This document shows positions 49,812-57,262 of a stretch of 64,000 nucleotides of DNA, piece by piece. The stretch's first letter is position 1; every line of letters starts with the position of its first letter. The notes under the pieces are model-generated. The model was not told the origin of the DNA, searched no databases, and was given only the letters and a program-made list of their open reading frames with translations. Both the position numbers and the translations under genes were made by a program. The stretch is from Deltaproteobacteria bacterium (GTDB lineage: Bacteria; Desulfobacterota; GWC2-55-46), in assembly GCA_016177845.1 (NCBI GenBank), contig JACOUO010000014.1:123005-187004 (forward strand), read 5' to 3'.

Positions 49812-51379
49812 ACGAAAAAATAACAAATTTACTGATGTACCTCATAAGCAAGAACGCAGTCACGATGGATGGCTCCATCAATGGGGCTGTTGCGTGCTCG
49901 GTAAGGAGTACGCTATTTGCGCAGGTTGCCAAGCTCCTAAAAGGGGCGGATTTCAGGCTTGTGGCTGAGTGGGCGGCGGATGAGACATTTTTTGACAGGG
50001 GATTTGCCATTTATGCTGCTTACAACCATGAAACTGATTATCTGATAGTGAAATCCGAATTGCATTTCGCTGATTCTGCGTTCCCGACAATAACAAAGCA
50101 TTTTCCGTCCGCATATCTCCTTGAAAGAAAGATAGAGAGTCTCATGGGGCTTAACCCGGCAGGGCACCCTGACCTGAGGCCGTGGATAAAGCACGAGGAC
50201 TGGCCTGAAGACGCATATCCTTTGAGAAAGTCCTTTGATGCCAATATAAAACTGCCCCGTACCGACGGCAAATATAAATGGATAAAGGCTGAAGGTGAAG
50301 GCGTTTTTGAAATCCCGGTAGGGCCTGTGCATGCAGGCATCATAGAGCCCGGGCATTTCAGATTTCAGGCTGTGGGCGAGGATATAATAAATCTTGAAGC
50401 AAGGCTGGGCTATGTCCACAAGGGCATAGAAAAGCGCTTTGAAGGCATGCCGTGGCAGGATGCGGTAAAACTTGCCGGAAGGGTCTCAGGAGATTCAACA
50501 GTAGCGCATACGGCTGCTTTTTGCATTGCTGCCGAAGAGGCTTCGGGCTGCACCCCGCCCGAAAGGGCGCAGTTCCTTCGGGCAATAATGATTGAAAGGG
50601 AGCGGATTGCAAATCACCTCGGGGACATCGGCGCCATTTGCAATGATACGGCTTTTGCTCTTCTCAATTGCCAGTTCTCTATCCTGAAAGAGAAAATGCT
50701 AAGGACAAACCAGGCCATATTCGGGCACAGGCTGATGATGGATAAGATAATCCCCTGTGGAGTTTCGGTTGATTTGCCGGCCAACGGAAAAGAGGCAATA
50801 CTTAAGGAGATCGAAGAGATTGTCCCCGAATTCGAAAGGCTTGTCAGGATATATGAGGATAACCCGTCTGTAGAGGACAGGGTTTATGGTACAGGGGTTT
50901 TAAAGCCTGAGATAGCAAAGGAGCTCGGGGTGTTAGGGTTTGTTGCCAGGGCGAGCGGACAGGCGACGGACGCGCGCAAGCAGAGGCCATATCCTCCATA
51001 CGACAGGTTTATCTCTGACATATCAGTCCTTAGCTCAGGAGATGTGCATGCAAGGGCTTGGGTGAGGATTGAAGAGGTGAGGGATTCGATAAGGTTGATA
51101 AAAGAGATGTTAAGAGAGCTTCCCGACGGCCCGATATCTTTGGAGTGGAAAAAGCCTCTGCCCGGCCAATCAGGTTTCTCTGCCGTGGAAGGCTGGAGGG
51201 GTGAAATTGTCTATTGGGTGCAATGCGGGCCTGATGGAGGGATAAACCGCTGCATGGTACGCGACCCGTCCTCAATGAACTGGCCAGCGGTTGAGCTTTC
51301 GATCAGGGGCAACATCGTCCCTGATTTCCCCCTCTGCAATAAGAGCTTCAATCAATCTTATTCCGGCCATGACCTTTAG
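49808..51379 (+). CDS. HyfG-like large subunit lacking the NiFe-binding cysteines
   Basis: 523 residues from ATG 49808. The N-terminal part is NuoC-like (FFDRGFAIYAAY) and the C-terminal part NuoD/HycE-like (GPVHAGIIEPGHFRFQAVGE, YVHKGIEKRFEG). At the first metal motif, where hydrogenases have Arg-Val-Cys-x-x-Cys, the sequence reads RVSGDSTVAHTAAF. At the second it reads FPLCNKSFNQSYSGHDL instead of DPCxxC. Ni and Fe cannot be held, so this is the Ehr (energy-converting hydrogenase-related) type, not a hydrogenase. Electron donor and acceptor are unknown. Confidence 0.88.
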   Translation: MNEKITNLLMYLISKNAVTMDGSINGAVACSVRSTLFAQVAKLLKGADFRLVAEWAADETFFDRGFAIYAAYNHETDYLIVKSELHFADSAFPTITKHFPSAYLLERKIESLMGLNPAGHPDLRPWIKHEDWPEDAYPLRKSFDANIKLPRTDGKYKWIKAEGEGVFEIPVGPVHAGIIEPGHFRFQAVGEDIINLEARLGYVHKGIEKRFEGMPWQDAVKLAGRVSGDSTVAHTAAFCIAAEEASGCTPPERAQFLRAIMIERERIANHLGDIGAICNDTAFALLNCQFSILKEKMLRTNQAIFGHRLMMDKIIPCGVSVDLPANGKEAILKEIEEIVPEFERLVRIYEDNPSVEDRVYGTGVLKPEIAKELGVLGFVARASGQATDARKQRPYPPYDRFISDISVLSSGDVHARAWVRIEEVRDSIRLIKEMLRELPDGPISLEWKKPLPGQSGFSAVEGWRGEIVYWVQCGPDGGINRCMVRDPSSMNWPAVELSIRGNIVPDFPLCNKSFNQSYSGHDL

Positions 51380-51387
51380 GAGAAAGC

Positions 51388-51900
51388 ATGCTTAAGATAC
51401 TTTATCAGATTTTCAGGACAGGGATAGTCACTGAAAAACTTACGCCGGCTGAAGAGGCAACGGTGACGATTGCAGGCGCAAACCTGGAAAAGGAAGTGGA
51501 AAGGCGCTTCAAGAGAAGCATAGCGATACGGCTTGTTGATTCCGGGTCCTGCAATGGCTGCGAAGTAGAGATAAACGCGATAAATAATCCCATCTATAAC
51601 TGCGAACGGTTTGGGCTTAGCTTCACAGCTTCTCCGAGATTTGCAGATATGCTGCTTGTTACAGGCCCTGTATCAAGGAACATGGAATTGGCATTAAAAA
51701 GGACTTATGAAGCCATGCCTTCCCCAAAACTCGTGGTGGCGGTTGGCGATTGCGGCTATAACGGAGGCATATTCGGATGCAGCTATGCTTCACTCGGAGG
51801 AGTAGGCAAACTGCTTCCTGTAGATGCTTATATACACGGCTGCCCGCCGTCGCCTTCTCAAGTCCTGAATGGCATTTTAAAGGCAATCAAAAAAATCTGA
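51388..51900 (+). CDS. HyfI-like small subunit (NuoB family, one 4Fe-4S cluster)
   Basis: 170 residues. Cluster ligands DSGSCNGCEVEI, VAVGDCGYNGG and IHGCPPSPSQ are complete, as in NuoB/HycG. So the small subunit keeps its cluster while the large subunit lost the NiFe site. A ribosome binding site (AGGAG) precedes the ATG. No HyfA, HyfD or HyfH homologue is in this operon. Confidence 0.9.
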   Translation: MLKILYQIFRTGIVTEKLTPAEEATVTIAGANLEKEVERRFKRSIAIRLVDSGSCNGCEVEINAINNPIYNCERFGLSFTASPRFADMLLVTGPVSRNMELALKRTYEAMPSPKLVVAVGDCGYNGGIFGCSYASLGGVGKLLPVDAYIHGCPPSPSQVLNGILKAIKKI

Positions 51901-52110
51901 AGAATATTATTTCTGAAGAGGCTTGAAAAAATGGATCGGTTATATTGAATATCTGCGAAAAACAGTGTAAAAGACATGTATCACTATAATGAGGAAGCTG
52001 CATGCCGTAGGCGAAGAACATGCGGCAGCGGTGGCTAGCGCTAAGGATTGATAGAAATTTGAAAAAATTCCCTGTAATATCAATTCGATCTTTACTTCCG
52101 GAGGGGCGCT

Positions 52111-52860
52111 ATGAAAATAAAAGAGTTCCGTAAAAAAGATTTGGTTGATCTCCTGTGTGTTATTAATGAGCTTACAATAAGTAAAACAGAGGACGACTTA
52201 AAAAAAACTCTCATAAGCCTGCAGGATACTGTCGGAGGCGACTACCTGATATTCGGGATAGGCCAGAGCAGAGGTTTCGAGCTTGTAGGTACCCCGAAGA
52301 TAATCAATGTCAGCTATCCTTGGGATTGGCTCGGGGTATATGCTGAAAAGCAGCTGTATTATACGGACCCGATTGTAGCTCATAATTTTAAATATCAGGG
52401 CACCCAGCTCTGGAAAGATACCTACAGGCTCTTTAATTCAAAAGAAACCAAAAAGTTTGTTTCAAGCGCAGAGGATTTTGGTTTGTACCATGGGGTAAGC
52501 GGTGGCACTTCCAATGGGGAGTTGACCAGCATACTTACCTTTGCCGGAAAAGAACAGAGCTGGTTTACAAAATATCAAAAAAACATCCTTTCAATCGTCA
52601 GCCCCCACCTGCATGAAGCCATGGTCAGATTAAACTATAACCCCGAAGCTATAACTCCTAAAAAAAGGTTATCCGATAGAGAGTCTGAGATTTTACAGTG
52701 GGCAAAGGAAGGTAAGACGAACTGGGAGATATCCGTTATTCTTGGTTTAAGCCAAAGGGCTGTTAAGTTCCATATGCAGAAGATTGAGCGTAAACTGAAT
52801 GCAAGGAATAAGTCTCACGCTATCGCCGTTGCATTATTGGAGAAACTGATAGAGCTGTGA
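52111..52860 (+). CDS. LuxR-family regulator with autoinducer-binding domain (LuxR solo)
   Basis: 249 residues. The N-terminal ligand domain keeps residues that contact acyl-homoserine lactones in LuxR/TraR: Trp and Tyr in WLGVYAEKQLYYTDPIV, the Asp-Pro pair, the Trp in TQLWKD and the Gly in FGLYHGVSGG. The C-terminal HTH is LSDRESEILQWAKEGKTNWE to VKFHMQKIERKL. No luxI is in the window. A strong ribosome binding site (GGAGGGG) precedes the ATG. It may sense a foreign or non-AHL signal; the dar genes 18 kb away are one conceivable source of a dialkylresorcinol-type ligand, as known for some LuxR solos. Confidence 0.85.
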   Translation: MKIKEFRKKDLVDLLCVINELTISKTEDDLKKTLISLQDTVGGDYLIFGIGQSRGFELVGTPKIINVSYPWDWLGVYAEKQLYYTDPIVAHNFKYQGTQLWKDTYRLFNSKETKKFVSSAEDFGLYHGVSGGTSNGELTSILTFAGKEQSWFTKYQKNILSIVSPHLHEAMVRLNYNPEAITPKKRLSDRESEILQWAKEGKTNWEISVILGLSQRAVKFHMQKIERKLNARNKSHAIAVALLEKLIEL

Positions 52861-52993
52861 ACCAATGTAAAAATCTGATTTTTGCTCGCTTTTTATAACT
52901 TATCTAATTTAGTATTGCCCATTTGGATTATGCGCGCAGCACATTGCCTCCTAAGGGGGAAAATAGACAAATGCAAAGGGGTTTGGGTTTTTT

Positions 52994-53042
52994 AGCTTTC
53001 AAAAGCATTATGTCTGCGGTTTGACTCCACGCACCGCCAGCA
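52994..53042 (+). repeat. Decayed tRNA-Met 3' half, copy C
   Basis: 38 of 49 positions match copy B (34836-34884) without gaps. The T-arm 3' side and acceptor strand (GACTCCACGCACCGCC) are intact, while the anticodon side is degraded and the final CCA reads GCA. The preceding GGTTTTTTAGC also matches. Likely an old attachment site. Confidence 0.65.
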
Positions 53043-53166
53043 GGATTTCCTTATGATGATTTTGTGTGTAAATAACTTTATATTTTAAAGTATTGACTTT
53101 TATCATAAAATTTTCTATCTATTTGCTGCAGAATGGTAGGAAAATGAAAAAGGAGGGTTTATAGAT

Positions 53167-53844
53167 ATGGGTAATATCCTTGATGTGCGGGATATGGTTC
53201 CTAAGGAGAGGCACTCTAAGATATTTGAGTCTTTTAAGAATCTCAGGCCGGGAGAGTTTTTCGTGCTTGTGAATGACCACGAGCCGAAGCCGTTATTATA
53301 TCAGTTCCAGAGCGAACATGACGGGGAGTTTGACTGGTGGCCCCTTGAGCAGGGCCCAGAGGCGTGGAGGGTAGCAATAGCCAGAAGGGAAGAAGCCAAC
53401 CCCAACAGGACTGTAACGGAATATCTTGAGTCGGACCACAGAAGGCTTGATGATATTTTCAGCAGGTTTCAGGACTCTGTGAAGGCGAGGAGATGGGAAG
53501 ACGCGCTCAATGACTTCAAAGAGTTTAACCTCGGTCTCAGAAGGCATATAAAAGTCGAAGAAGAGATACTCTTTCCGCTTTTTGAAGAAAAGACAGGCAT
53601 GATTGACAGCGGCCCCACATTCGTTATGAAGATGGAGCATACTGAGATAAAAGGGCTGCTGGACAAGATTCTTGAGAACACAGCGGCTCAGGATGATTCA
53701 AAGGTATCAAACGCCTCTTACGGATTATTGAATATCCTTGGCGACCATAATATGAAGGAAGAGCATATCCTTTATCCTGAATCTGACTCATTCCTTTCAG
53801 AGTCAGAAAGGATTCATGTAATAAAAAAATCTCAGGCTGCCTGA
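53167..53844 (+). CDS. DUF2249-hemerythrin protein
   Basis: 225 residues. The N-terminal DUF2249 (about 1-75) has LDVRDMVPKERHSKI, RPGEFFVLVNDHEPKPLLYQ and WWPLEQGPEAWRV. The C-terminal hemerythrin-like four-helix bundle (about 85-225) has iron ligands in ESDHRRLDD, RHIKVEEEILFPLF, KMEHTEIKG and GDHNMKEEHILYP. Such proteins bind O2 or NO at a di-iron site, or take part in Fe-S repair. Monocistronic, closed by a strong terminator. Confidence 0.9.
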   Translation: MGNILDVRDMVPKERHSKIFESFKNLRPGEFFVLVNDHEPKPLLYQFQSEHDGEFDWWPLEQGPEAWRVAIARREEANPNRTVTEYLESDHRRLDDIFSRFQDSVKARRWEDALNDFKEFNLGLRRHIKVEEEILFPLFEEKTGMIDSGPTFVMKMEHTEIKGLLDKILENTAAQDDSKVSNASYGLLNILGDHNMKEEHILYPESDSFLSESERIHVIKKSQAA

Positions 53845-53862
53845 TAAAGGCTTCGAGACAAC

Positions 53863-53896
53863 ACAAAGGCCCCGCCGGAATTGGCGGGGCCTTTGT
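53863..53896 (+). terminator. Strong rho-independent terminator
   Basis: A 14-bp perfect stem ACAAAGGCCCCGCC with its complement around GGAATT; T-rich right arm. Confidence 0.85.
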
Positions 53897-53923
53897 GTTT
53901 GTGGTTAATTTTCAGTATATTTC

Positions 53924-53956
53924 AGATTGCTTCGGAGCTTCGCTCTTCGCAATGAC
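53924..53956. repeat. REP-like hairpin element
   Basis: Imperfect palindrome GATTGCTTCGGAGC-TTC-GCTCTTCGCAATG in the intergenic gap. Elements of this look are scattered in many bacterial genomes as short interspersed repeats; only one copy is seen here. Confidence 0.5.
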
Positions 53957-54066
53957 ATTTTTGTACGCCCCTCTCACCCTCTTTCCGATTATCTGCTATA
54001 ATTTAATTCAAAATGGGGCAGCCTTTGCTTCAACTCTTTTTACCATTTTTTCCCCGGAGGTCGTAA

Positions 54067-55272
54067 ATGGCCGAACAATCATTTAAATATATCATCGTCG
54101 GTGGCGGGCTTGCAGGGGCATCGGCAATCCAAGGCATCAGGGAAGTCGACACCAAAGGCCCGATCCTGCTTATTGGCGCAGAGAAGCATCTCCCTTATGA
54201 CAGGCCGCCTCTTACCAAAAAGCTCTGGTTCGGAAAGAAAAAGGTAGAGGACATCTTCCTGCAGAAAAAAGATTTTTACGACAATAACGGTGTCACCCTG
54301 CTGCTTGGAACAAATGCCGTTGAATTGGATGCGACCCATAAGACAGTAACAGATGAGAACGGCGAAACATACCGCTATGAAAAACTCCTTATCGCAACAG
54401 GCGGTCTGCCACGCTCTTTGCCCATAGCAGGCGGGGACCTTGAAGGGCTCTGCTATTATCGCACCCTTGATGATTATGAAAACATTAGAAAGCAGGCTGT
54501 TGAAGGCGCTTCAGCTATAATCATCGGAGGCGGCTTCATAGGTTCCGAGATTGCCGCAGCTCTTAACATGAATAAAATTGATGTGACAATGATTTACCCC
54601 TCAAGTTATCTTGTAAATAAGGTCTTCCCGGAGCAGCTGGGAGTTGCGCTGCAGAAACATTTCATGGAGAAGGGAATACGAATATTTGCCAAATCAAAGC
54701 CTGAACTAATCACTGCCGGGCATCATAGGTTTATTACAAAGATTGAGAACGGCCCCGCCATTGAATCAGATATGGTTATTGTTGGGGTTGGTATAAGCCC
54801 TGTGCTTGATTTGGCAAGGACAGCCGGTCTTGACACCGGCAATGGCATAGTTGTGAATGAGTTCCTTCAGACATCAAACCCCGATATCTACGCCGCTGGA
54901 GATAATGCGTTCTTCCCTTATCAGGCGCTTGGGATAAAGACAAGAGTTGAGCATTGGGATAACGCGCTTACGCAGGGGAAATACGCGGGCCGCAACATGG
55001 CAGGTGAGAAGGAGTCCTATACGCATATGCCGTACTTTTTCTCAGACCTCTTTGAATTCGGCTATGAGGCAGTGGGCGAAGTAAACTCAGAGTTGGACAT
55101 TTTCTGCGACTGGCAGAAAGAGAATGATACCGGAGTGATTTATTATATGAGGGATAAAAAAGTGAGGGGAGTAATGCTCTGCAATATATGGGAGAAGGTC
55201 GAGGTTGCCAGAGAGATGATAAAGAGCGGCAAAAAATATAAGCACAAGGATTTAAGAGACGCTATCCGGTAA
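54067..55272 (+). CDS. FAD-dependent NAD(P)H oxidoreductase (ferredoxin/rubredoxin reductase-like)
   Basis: 401 residues with two Rossmann folds: FAD motif YIIVGGGLAGASAIQGI near the N-terminus, ATGGLPR, NAD motif AIIIGGGFIGSEIAAAL (about 156-172), and the FAD-closing DIYAAGDNAFFP. YDRPPLTKKLW is typical of the BphA4/AIFM3 group. The C-terminal dimerisation domain is present. It may reduce a ferredoxin. It leads the pterin operon, so it could also serve pterin or Fe-S redox steps. Ribosome binding site CGGAGG. Confidence 0.88.
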   Translation: MAEQSFKYIIVGGGLAGASAIQGIREVDTKGPILLIGAEKHLPYDRPPLTKKLWFGKKKVEDIFLQKKDFYDNNGVTLLLGTNAVELDATHKTVTDENGETYRYEKLLIATGGLPRSLPIAGGDLEGLCYYRTLDDYENIRKQAVEGASAIIIGGGFIGSEIAAALNMNKIDVTMIYPSSYLVNKVFPEQLGVALQKHFMEKGIRIFAKSKPELITAGHHRFITKIENGPAIESDMVIVGVGISPVLDLARTAGLDTGNGIVVNEFLQTSNPDIYAAGDNAFFPYQALGIKTRVEHWDNALTQGKYAGRNMAGEKESYTHMPYFFSDLFEFGYEAVGEVNSELDIFCDWQKENDTGVIYYMRDKKVRGVMLCNIWEKVEVAREMIKSGKKYKHKDLRDAIR

Positions 55273-55293
55273 ACAAACAGGGAGGAGCGGCTT

Positions 55294-55623
55294 ATGAGAT
55301 TATCTGATGAGAATTGCCATCGTATAGAAAAGAGTGAAAAGCCCGTACAGGAAGAAGAGGCAAAAAGGCTGGTGCATGAGGTCCCTGAGTGGCATTTAAA
55401 GGACGGGACAATAGAGAAGGATTACAGGTTCGGCGGATTTACCGAGGCAATTGATTTTGTGAACAGGGTCGCTGATATCGCACAGTCTCAGGACCACCAT
55501 CCCGATATCTGTGTCTCATATAATAAAGTCCACCTTGAGCTTTCAACGCATAAGGTCGGCGGGCTTACAAGGAACGATTTTATTTTGGCTGCCAAAATTG
55601 ATACACTTGGAAAGCCGCACTGA
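55294..55623 (+). CDS. Pterin-4a-carbinolamine dehydratase (DCoH-like)
   Basis: 109 residues. DHHPDICVSYNKVHLELSTH carries the family's conserved His residues, and GGLTRNDFILAAKID closes the fold. It dehydrates 4a-hydroxytetrahydropterin, recycling the cofactor of aromatic-amino-acid hydroxylases or a related pterin. The N-terminus is about 20 residues longer than in minimal members. Starts 21 bases after the reductase, with ribosome binding site GGGAGGAG. Confidence 0.92.
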   Translation: MRLSDENCHRIEKSEKPVQEEEAKRLVHEVPEWHLKDGTIEKDYRFGGFTEAIDFVNRVADIAQSQDHHPDICVSYNKVHLELSTHKVGGLTRNDFILAAKIDTLGKPH

Positions 55624-55643
55624 AAAAATAACGGATAATAAAA

Positions 55644-56399
55644 ATGCCTCTTAAAGAACTGCGCGGGCTGACCAGTATAGTAACAGGCGCGGCCAAAAGA
55701 ATCGGGCGGGAGATAGCCCTTGAGCTTGGAAGCGAGGGCGTAAATGTGGTCATCCACTACTCCGGCTCAGAAAATGATGCCAAAAGCCTTAAAGCAGAGC
55801 TTGAGGCAAAAGGCGTTAAGGCTTGGACATTGCAGGCTGACTTTTCCAGGGGCGGCTACGATGGCTTTATTGAGAGGGCTTTAGGGCTTGCCGGTAAAGC
55901 CGATATCCTTGTGAACAATGCCTCTGTCTTTCCCAGGAACACGCTTGATGAAATCACATTCGAGGGGCTTGTAGCAAATATTCAGATAAACGCTTGGGCG
56001 CCTTTTGTGCTGAGCCGCGATTTTGCCGGACTTGTCAAAAAGGGCAAGATAATAAACATGCTTGACTCACGCCTGACAGGTTACGACTGGACACATGTGG
56101 AATATATCTTAAGCAAGCATGTATTTGCAGAGCTTACGAAGATGACGGCTGTTCAGTATGCGCCTGATATAACCGTAAACGGGGTCAACCCCGGGCTGAT
56201 ATTGCCCCCGCCTGGAAAAGACCAGAGCTATCTTGAAAAGCTCAACTCTACAGTTCCTCTTAAGAAGCATGGAAACCCGCAGGAAATTGCCGCCGCTATT
56301 TTATACCTCTTAAAGACAGAGTTCCTTACGGGAGAGGTAATAAATGTAGACGGCGGACGACATATTATGGAGTATGGCCGTGGACCGCATCCTGATTAA
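55644..56399 (+). CDS. SDR of the pteridine reductase / FolM type
   Basis: 251 residues. The cofactor motif TGAAKRIGRE with Arg replaces the usual Gly pattern, as in NADPH-dependent PTR1/FolM. NNAS, Tyr-x3-Lys in VEYILSKHV and the C-terminal LTGEVINVDGGRHI are present. FolM makes tetrahydromonapterin. Neighbours DCoH, FolB and FolK support a pterin substrate. The next gene starts 26 bases before its stop. Confidence 0.82.
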   Translation: MPLKELRGLTSIVTGAAKRIGREIALELGSEGVNVVIHYSGSENDAKSLKAELEAKGVKAWTLQADFSRGGYDGFIERALGLAGKADILVNNASVFPRNTLDEITFEGLVANIQINAWAPFVLSRDFAGLVKKGKIINMLDSRLTGYDWTHVEYILSKHVFAELTKMTAVQYAPDITVNGVNPGLILPPPGKDQSYLEKLNSTVPLKKHGNPQEIAAAILYLLKTEFLTGEVINVDGGRHIMEYGRGPHPD

Positions 56400-56736
56400 G
56401 GGACTTCTCGCACGCTGCATCATCGGAGTAAATGAAAGCGAACGCCGTGAAAAGCAGGATGTGCTGATAGATATCGACCTCTTTACAGACCTGAGAAAAG
56501 CAGGCTTAAGCGACAGGTTTGAAGATACGGTCGATTACAGGTGTATAAAGAAAAAAGTGCTATCTATGGTTGAGGCTTCGCAATACTTTCTTGTCGAGGC
56601 GCTCGCGGAGGCAGTGGCCGCGATATGCCTTGAAAACCCCGCGGTTAAGGAAGTCCGCGTGAAGGTGGAAAAGCCTCTGGCGCTGCGGTTCGCGAATTCT
56701 GTAGGCGTGGAAATAAACCGCGCGCGGGGCATCTGA
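56374..56736 (+). CDS. folB: Dihydroneopterin aldolase
   Basis: 120 residues. RILIKGLLARCIIGVNESER at the N-terminus, DTVDYRCIKKKV, and VKVEKPLALRFANSVGVEI with the catalytic Lys match FolB. It cleaves dihydroneopterin to hydroxymethyl-dihydropterin in folate synthesis. It overlaps both neighbours, so it is tightly coupled. Confidence 0.92.
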   Translation: MAVDRILIKGLLARCIIGVNESERREKQDVLIDIDLFTDLRKAGLSDRFEDTVDYRCIKKKVLSMVEASQYFLVEALAEAVAAICLENPAVKEVRVKVEKPLALRFANSVGVEINRARGI

Positions 56737-57254
56737 TGGCGCGCGCATTTATCAGTATCGGGTCTAACATCAATCCTGCAGAGAATTTCAAAAAGGCGAT
56801 ACGCGCCATCTCCCAAAAAACTGACCTGAAAAATATTTCCACTGTTTACGAGACAGAGCCCGAAGGGAAGCAGGACCAGCCTGTCTTTTATAATTCGGTA
56901 ATAGAGATAGATTCGCAATCATCTCCCTGCGACCTCAAGGAGATGCTCCGTTCAATCGAAGCTGAACTTGGCAGAAAAAGGAACGGGGATAAATACGCGC
57001 CCCGTACAATAGACCTCGACCTTATCATCTATGATGATATTATCGAGCATGATTTAAAGATACCCGACCCTGAGATAACCCTTCGCCCGTTTTTAGCAAT
57101 ACCGCTCTTTGAGCTTGCCCCTGAGCTGATTCTGCCCGGTTCGAACACTTCCATAAAAGAAGCCGCGCAAAGATTCTCATCAAACCACATGAAGCCTTTG
57201 GAGGATTTCACATCCCAACTCAAGGCGCAAATCTATTCCATCAAAAAACTCTGA
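56736..57254 (+). CDS. folK: Hydroxymethyl-dihydropterin pyrophosphokinase (HPPK)
   Basis: 172 residues. AFISIGSNINPAENF, VYETEPEGKQDQPVFYNSV and the signature RTIDLDLIIYDD are complete. It transfers pyrophosphate from ATP to the FolB product. Its ATG shares one base with the folB stop. Last gene of the pterin operon, convergent with mprF eight bases away. Confidence 0.95.
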   Translation: MARAFISIGSNINPAENFKKAIRAISQKTDLKNISTVYETEPEGKQDQPVFYNSVIEIDSQSSPCDLKEMLRSIEAELGRKRNGDKYAPRTIDLDLIIYDDIIEHDLKIPDPEITLRPFLAIPLFELAPELILPGSNTSIKEAAQRFSSNHMKPLEDFTSQLKAQIYSIKKL

Positions 57255-57262
57255 TTAAAAAA

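Noticed and set aside
49808..51379. NiFe hydrogenase (formate hydrogenlyase) large subunit
   Set aside because: Both cysteine pairs that bind NiFe are missing, so an Ehr-type protein fits better.
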